Shown piece by piece: positions 58,809 through 64,000 of a stretch of 64,000 nt of DNA. The notes under the pieces were generated by a model. It made no database searches and was not told where the DNA came from. It saw only the letters and a program-made list of their open reading frames with translations. Position 1 is the first letter of the stretch; the number at the start of each line of letters is the position of its first letter. Both the position numbers and the translations under genes were made by a program. This DNA comes from Rhizophagus irregularis (Eukaryota; Glomeromycota; Glomeromycetes; Glomerales; Glomeraceae). The stretch spans positions 3,224,001 to 3,288,000 of the forward strand of contig NC_089443.1 of NCBI RefSeq assembly GCF_026210795.1, written 5' to 3'.

Positions 58809-59136
58809 TAGAGCTTGGACTCGAGTCAGAATGAGTCAACTCGAGTAAAACGAGTCAAGAATTTTTTTGACTCGAAGAGTACTCGAGTCCAGGACTCGAG
58901 TCAGGACTCAAGTTAACTTGAGTTAATTTGAGTCAAAAGTTAAAGTGCAGGCCAAAAAAATTATCCATAATTTTACCCAGACCGTTATAGTCATAGTGCC
59001 GGCAGGAATTACAAATAGGGTTCAGCCGGCACTATCAACCACGTGATCCCAGTTGACTCGAGTCAAGAAATTTCTGACTCGAGTGCGAGTTCAACTCAAG
59101 TCAACTCGAGTTACATGAGTGCGAGTCCAAGCTCTA
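58809..59136. mobile_element. Small hAT MITE (8-bp duplication TATTAGAT)
   Basis: TATTAGAT at 58,801-58,808 and 59,137-59,144 flanks TAGAGCTTGGACTCGAGT, matched by the inverse ACTCG..GAGTCCAAGCTCTA at the right. The interior is filled with ACTCGAGT repeats in both orientations, plus a central inverted pair ATAGTGCCGGC / GCCGGCACTAT (58,995-59,030). It lies 24 bases right of the larger hAT's duplication, within the inner element. Non-coding. Confidence 0.88.
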
Positions 59137-59237
59137 TATTAGATATATATATAAGTATATATATATTTTTTATATTTTAAGTTTTTAACATGACATAAAA
59201 TACGACATAAAATACATCATAAAATACGATATAAATC

Positions 59238-62200
59238 ATGTTTAATGTATATAAAAGTAATGAAGAACGGTTACGATATAACCAACTAAAAGCACACCAA
59301 AACTTTTTTAAACTTATAAACTCTAAAACTGTTCAATGTAAATGTGGTAAGCAAGTAAAATTAGATAAAACATATCGCGTAAAGAATTTAGAAACTCATG
59401 CTTCTGGCAGTGGGTGTTTATTTCAGAATAGTACAAATAAGAGACAATTTAGTATTTTGAATTTTGTAAAACGCCCTTTAGAAATTGACGAAAATATACC
59501 TGTTCAAATATCACCTATATCATGTCAAGACCTTAATGATGATAAATATCTGGATTATATTTTACTTACACCAACGCAATATGGAGGAGGAAAAAGGGAT
59601 TATATAGTTGCATATAACTTATTTCCAAATAAGTTTTCGGGGCGTAAAGGGTTTTCAAGAAATAAATTAACACCAGAAGAGAAAATTATTTGGCGACGTG
59701 AGTTATTATTAACCTTTAAATGGCGTATTGATAAAGATCTTAAAGCAATATTCAGCATGAATTGTGAGCGAAAAATACGGCACCCAAGTGGTATTTGTAT
59801 AAATTGTCAAGCTATACGTGATAATGCACATTTTAAAAGAGCTTTAATCGAGGTAAATATTTGATAATTATTAAATTCTAAATTATCAATTATTTTAACT
59901 ATAATATTGATATTAGAGGCGTCATAATGATTCTACGGCAAAATATATACCTAATCATTATGAGTTTACTAAAACACTCCAAAACGCTAATTTGGAAAAG
60001 ATATATCGTTCCAGTGTTGATGGTCAAGAAACAAAATATGGCTAGAATTAGCCGAATTGGGTCAAAAAGGTGCATTTAATTCAAATAAAACCTTTACCAA
60101 ATTAGTTAATTTGATGATTAAACTCAAAAATTTGGAAGAACGTGGTAAAAAAAAAAATGGACTTAGATATTCAGAACATTTATTACATTTTTTTAGTTTG
60201 TTGTCTGAAAATTCAAGAATTTATTCAATATTTAAAAATGCCTTTGGTGGCATGAGTTTACAGCATATCAGGTAAAAATAGATGGATTAATTAAATTAGC
60301 CGCTGATAACTTTAATTAATATTGAATTTAATTAAACATCAACAAGCTAGAGATCAAGATATATTCACCAGTCCAGACTTATCATTTGAAAATATTATGC
60401 AATTCGCAAAGATTGCTAATGATTACCATTGGAAGGGGCCAGTGATTTTGATAACTGATTGTACTTAAGCTCCAAGCCCAAAGTGGTGTATTATCAAAGA
60501 ATTTGGAACGAATAATGGGATCAGTATTGTCTTCCGATCAAACAAAAGTTTCTACATACGAAGATATACATGTTACAATGAAATTAATTCGAGAAAATGA
60601 TGCTGTAGCTAATCAAATTAGAGGATTTATCATTAAAGTAATTGAAATACAAAGTATTAATTTTAATAATGACAAGCTAATATAGTAACATTTAATATTA
60701 ATTATTTAGATTCCAATAAGCAAAATCCCACCAGTAATTATTGCGGCAATTCCAACAAAAGGGAACACAAAAGCTGACAAAATTAGTCAACTCTTACTTG
60801 ATATAATAAATATGACAGCTTGTGCGGAAATAAATCTGCTAAGTATTGGTGCTGATGGAGCAATTTCTGAAATGAAAGCACAAGAAAAATAATGAGTAAC
60901 GAAAGTATTGAAAAATATTTGGAGTTTGTAGATTCGTTTTATGGAATAAACTTCCGTCGCTCGATTTATAACAATCGGCCTATCGTCTGTGTGCAATGTC
61001 CAAAGCATGCCAAAAAGACAGCTAGGAACCAAATACATTATGGTTCAAAATTGCTTACATTTGGAAACGATACTATTCGTTATGATCAATTACTTGAATT
61101 GGCGCAAATGCCTAATTCGCCTATTTGTGTCAGAGATGTACGTAATGTTAATAAACAGGATGACGCTGCCGCATATAGGACATTTCATTCAGATTTAATA
61201 TCAATGTGTCAAAAAGATGGTGTTTTAATGCCAGGAAAAGCTGGCTTTTTCGTTTATATGTTCATATTAGGTAATCCTATTTTTTTCTTTTTTTTGAAAT
61301 ACATTTATCAGTTAATTTAAGTGTTTCTAATCATTTATAAGTTTTTCTAATAGGTGAACTGTTTGATGCTTATTTGAATCGTCAAATTAATCATAAAACT
61401 AGAATTATTATGGTAATGCGAGCATATTTTTTTTTACAATATTGGAAAACTTTTATCAATAAAGCACATTTAGAGGTTTCGGCGAAGTAGTATTTCTATA
61501 TGCGAAGCTTTATTTCATTGCAAAGCTACAATATTTTTACTAGTTTAGCAGAATCTCTAGTTTTACTTATTATTGCACATAGAGATTATTATTCTGATTA
61601 TCCATTATTACCCTAGAAGCATGGCACGGAAGCATTAGAACATGTATTTGGAATTGCAAAACAGCTTGTGCCGGACTTTACGGCTTACGAATTTTTTAAA
61701 GTATTGCGAAGAGTAATGTACTGTAATAAAATAATTAGAAATGGGGAATTCAAGATTGATAAAAATAAATTATCAGCATCCGGTAAGTAATTGTTAATTT
61801 TTTTTATATCCAATATATTAAAATTAATTAATTAAGTTAATCAAATAGGATATACAATTGATATTGATACACATAGTATTAATTCAGAAATTTTGGAAAT
61901 ATTACGAAAGTGGCCTTCTAACTCCGAAATTTATGATGCTGTTCGGATTGCTCATCAAAATGCATTTAATTTTGCGAAAATGATTGATTTGGTATCCAAC
62001 GAATTAGAATTAGCACATATTGTTTTTGTAGATAATAATAATTTGGTGGATGAAGATGAAGATAAAGAATTAATGTCAATATATGATGATGAAGAAAAAT
62101 GAAATAATAAAGATATTATTAATGAAGATAATATTAATGTAGATTTAATAATTCAAAGAGCAGCACTTGAAGTTTCTCGATTAGCAAAAATTGCTCAAAA

Positions 62201-63046
62201 TGGAAGTATCGAAGGTTTAGAAAATACTGATGATGAAAATGATGATGATGATAGTATTGATGATGGAGATTATGATGATTCCGATAAAGAAAATGATGAA
62301 ATTTCTTATAGCGAAACATCAAATCAAATGACAGTAAAGGAAATTCAATATATATTATCAAATAATCATTCTTCTCCTAATAATATAAATAATGATAATT
62401 CACAGGTGCCGGAGGATACTTTATTTGATGCAAATGGAAATTTAATATTTTCAAGTGCAATTAAGATTAGACAGTCTCACAATGCATTTTCACGGGCAGA
62501 AAGAATATGTGGACTTAGAAATAAGAGCATTGATATGAGTGAAAATTCAATTGAAATAATCGAAAAAAATGCTGCTAATGATCTTGTCTGAGTTTTGCAA
62601 GAAAGTGATGAATTTGCAGTAAATAAACCTCGATTTAACAGATGGGATATGAGAAAAAGAGCATCGGATATTAGAATTCCAAAAAATATGCCAGGTATTT
62701 TACAATTATTTGCATTTTTATTATATAATTTAATGTTAATAACTTAAATATTATTTATTTTGTTAATAGTTCGTGAAATAGAATTAGCAAATGTAACAGA
62801 GAATCACCCTTTAGAAGATAAAAATTTTATTATTATCCTTTCTGATAATAAGTTGTGTCTTGGCAAAGTAATAGCTAAATATCAAAAAATTGGAGAACGT
62901 CATGCTCATATTAATGTAGGAGTAGATTCTATTGATAATCTTTCGTATATATTAATTCATTTATATATACACTTATATGGAGGAATGTTTACTCGGCAGT
63001 CACGTATTGGGGGTACTTATTTACACATATCTCCTATAAAGAAATA
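59238..63046 (+). pseudogene. Inner-element transposase, decayed
   Basis: Plus-strand blocks: a Cys-rich start VQCKCGKQVKLDKTYRVKNL with ASGSGC (59,330-59,425), a basic segment CERKIRHPSGICINCQAIRD (59,765-59,825), FSLLSENSRIYSIFKNAFGG then MSLQHIR (60,190-60,270), WKGPVILITDCT (60,432-60,465), NMTACAEINLLSIGADGAIS then EMKAQ (60,810-60,885), and HGTEALEHVFGIAKQLVPDF (61,620-61,680), followed by an acidic tail. ITDCT, SIGADGA and EALEHVFG are plausible D, D and E catalytic sites. GT-AG introns are visible at 59,851-59,918 and elsewhere. Several stops and frame slips break it. The HGTE..EH.FG pattern recalls P-like or other fungal DDE families; unassigned. Confidence 0.65.
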
Positions 63047-63457
63047 GTATATCATTTAGGCCAATTAGATCATATTGCAAATGAGATATCTGATATATTA
63101 ACAATATCTGGTGAAGCATATAATATATTTCACTTTTTTAAAAAAGATACCATCTTTCAAAAATTGCTATGTATTTACAAATAATTACACTAATTTTTTT
63201 ACATTAGTAATAAATCTAATTCACTTTTAACATTTATAAATACTTTTAAAATATCATATAAAAATTTTAAGGTCACTAGAAATTTAAAGTAAAATTTAAT
63301 ATAATTTTAAAATGTTACTCTATATATAAGGTAAAATTATGAGACAAAAGGGGTTGGTAAAATTACTAGTAAATTTGAAATTTTGTGAGAAGACCTCTAT
63401 TAGAAGTAAGCGGGATCCTGTTAAACATATGATCAAATTGGATCAGCCTTATTTGTT

Positions 63458-64000
63458 AATTTTAAAGCATACTTTTAATTAAATAAAATCAATTTCCTTT
63501 ATTAATTGAAAGTTACTTATTTAAATTTATTAATTTAAAATATATTAATTGTATAGTTATTTTAAGCTTTTATATAAAAAATATTTTAAATTCAAAATTC
63601 TTGCCAAAATCATTAAAGTTATAATTTATTTATAATTATTCTTTAAAAATCTTATAAAATATCATTTATAATTATGGGTGTTAGTTTATAGTAATCTGAT
63701 TGCTATAGCAATTCTAAACAACTTTAATTTATTTTCATTAAAAATTCATAACATTTTAATTTGCAAAAAGTTTTTTGATTTTATGCAATAAAATAATAAT
63801 ATATATTGTAAAATTTATATTTTATTTTTAATAGAACTAGTAATTTTGATATACAAAAAAAATCATGACAACAATAGGATAAAAAACAAAATCAAGATAA
63901 AGAACAAAATCCATAAAAAAAGTTGAAGAATTAAATGATAATAAAATCCATGATATTGAAAAGTAAAACTTGTAAAGTTAAAGAATGACAAAGTAAAAAA
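63458..64000. other. AT-rich non-coding stretch
   Basis: Beyond the outer transposon the sequence is AT-rich to the window end, finishing in an A-rich region with AAAATC and AAAGAAC words. No gene or repeat structure supported. Confidence 0.5.

Larger units (their letters stand above)
55165..63419. mobile_element. Inner DDE DNA transposon (8-bp duplication GTTAAACA)
   Basis: GTTAAACA occurs at 55,157-55,164 and 63,420-63,427. Terminal repeats are AGGACCCCGCTTACTTCTAA and, inverted, AGGATCCCGCTTACTTCTAA, continuing TAGAGGT on both sides. Subterminal copies of TATAAGGTAAAATT recur at about 55,200, 55,250, 55,297, 55,325 and 55,370, and again near 63,265, 63,315 and 63,350, as expected of transposase-binding sites. 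Without its two nested hATs the element is about 4.5 kb. It encodes the plus-strand relic at 59238-63046. Eight-base duplications fit hAT, P, Zisupton-like or Merlin-like groups; I cannot choose. Confidence 0.85.
50070..63449. mobile_element. Outer DDE DNA transposon carrying a nested stack
   Basis: The ends are AGGCTGGACCAATTGGATAA at 50,070 and, inverted, AGGCTGATCCAATTTGATCA from 63,449. The homology then continues (GTGTTTAACGTAAC / ATGTTTAACATAAC) across the split caused by the inner element, so the right terminal repeat lies at 63,428-63,449 plus 55,130-55,164. Flanks TATCTGTT (50,062-50,069) and TATTTGTT (63,450-63,457) are an 8-bp target duplication with one mismatch. Without insertions its length is about 4.2 kb. 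It encodes the minus-strand transposase relic at 51305-54975. Confidence 0.75.

Overview
The window is a very AT-rich eukaryotic nuclear sequence. Genes are split by many short (about 55-90 nt) GT-AG introns and encode recognisable fungal proteins: Mdm10, the Mic26/Mic27 family, Sec62, Thg1, a Tpr/Mlp nucleoporin, a ZW10/Dsl1 tether and a mitochondrial release factor. The flanks are packed with DNA transposons and MITEs. Gene style, transposase families and AT bias point to an early-diverging fungus, most likely a Glomeromycotina (arbuscular mycorrhizal) species such as Rhizophagus. That assignment is inference; no species marker is present.

Layout. 1-2.8 kb: a foldback MITE cut by the window edge, then AT-rich DNA. 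2.8-6.1 kb: a zinc-ribbon ORF, an EXD2-like HNH-domain gene (-) and a MED19-like gene (+). 6.1-17.3 kb: repeats, including a TTAA-flanked MITE, a decayed hAT transposase split by a non-autonomous hAT carrying a 61-bp hairpin minisatellite, a near-perfect foldback MITE, a decayed pogo/Tigger transposase split by a pogo-type MITE, and an ATATC-rich satellite. 17.3-27.5 kb: a possible LINE RNase H relic, an unknown acidic gene (-), a small SANT/trihelix-like gene (+), a second satellite, and a long non-coding retroposon with a tRNA-like head, split by another MITE.

28.1-49.7 kb is a compact housekeeping island with almost no repeats: TPR (+), MIC26/27 (+), SEC62 (-), a proline-rich protein (+), THG1 (-), MDM10 (+), DNAJC9 (+), a SHB17-like phosphatase (-), a mitochondrial RF2-type release factor (+) and ZW10/DSL1 (-). 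Many of these products act at ER-mitochondrion or ER-Golgi interfaces (MDM10, MIC26/27, SEC62, ZW10), but their strands alternate, so this is proximity rather than an operon.

50.07-63.45 kb is a nested transposon stack. An outer DDE element (8-bp target duplication, one mismatch) is split by an inner DDE element (duplication GTTAAACA). The inner one is split by a hAT (duplication GGTAAGAT), whose transposase is split by a palindromic MITE. A small hAT MITE (duplication TATTAGAT) and a mariner-like foldback MITE add further layers. The outer and inner transposases belong to families I recognise but cannot assign to a named superfamily.

The most unusual cross-cutting signal is a hairpin-forming core (CCATTCGATTCGTCT, short loop, complementary arm) with a second block (GATCACTGGATGCC). 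One or both occur in at least five MITEs here whose terminal repeats and target sites are unrelated.
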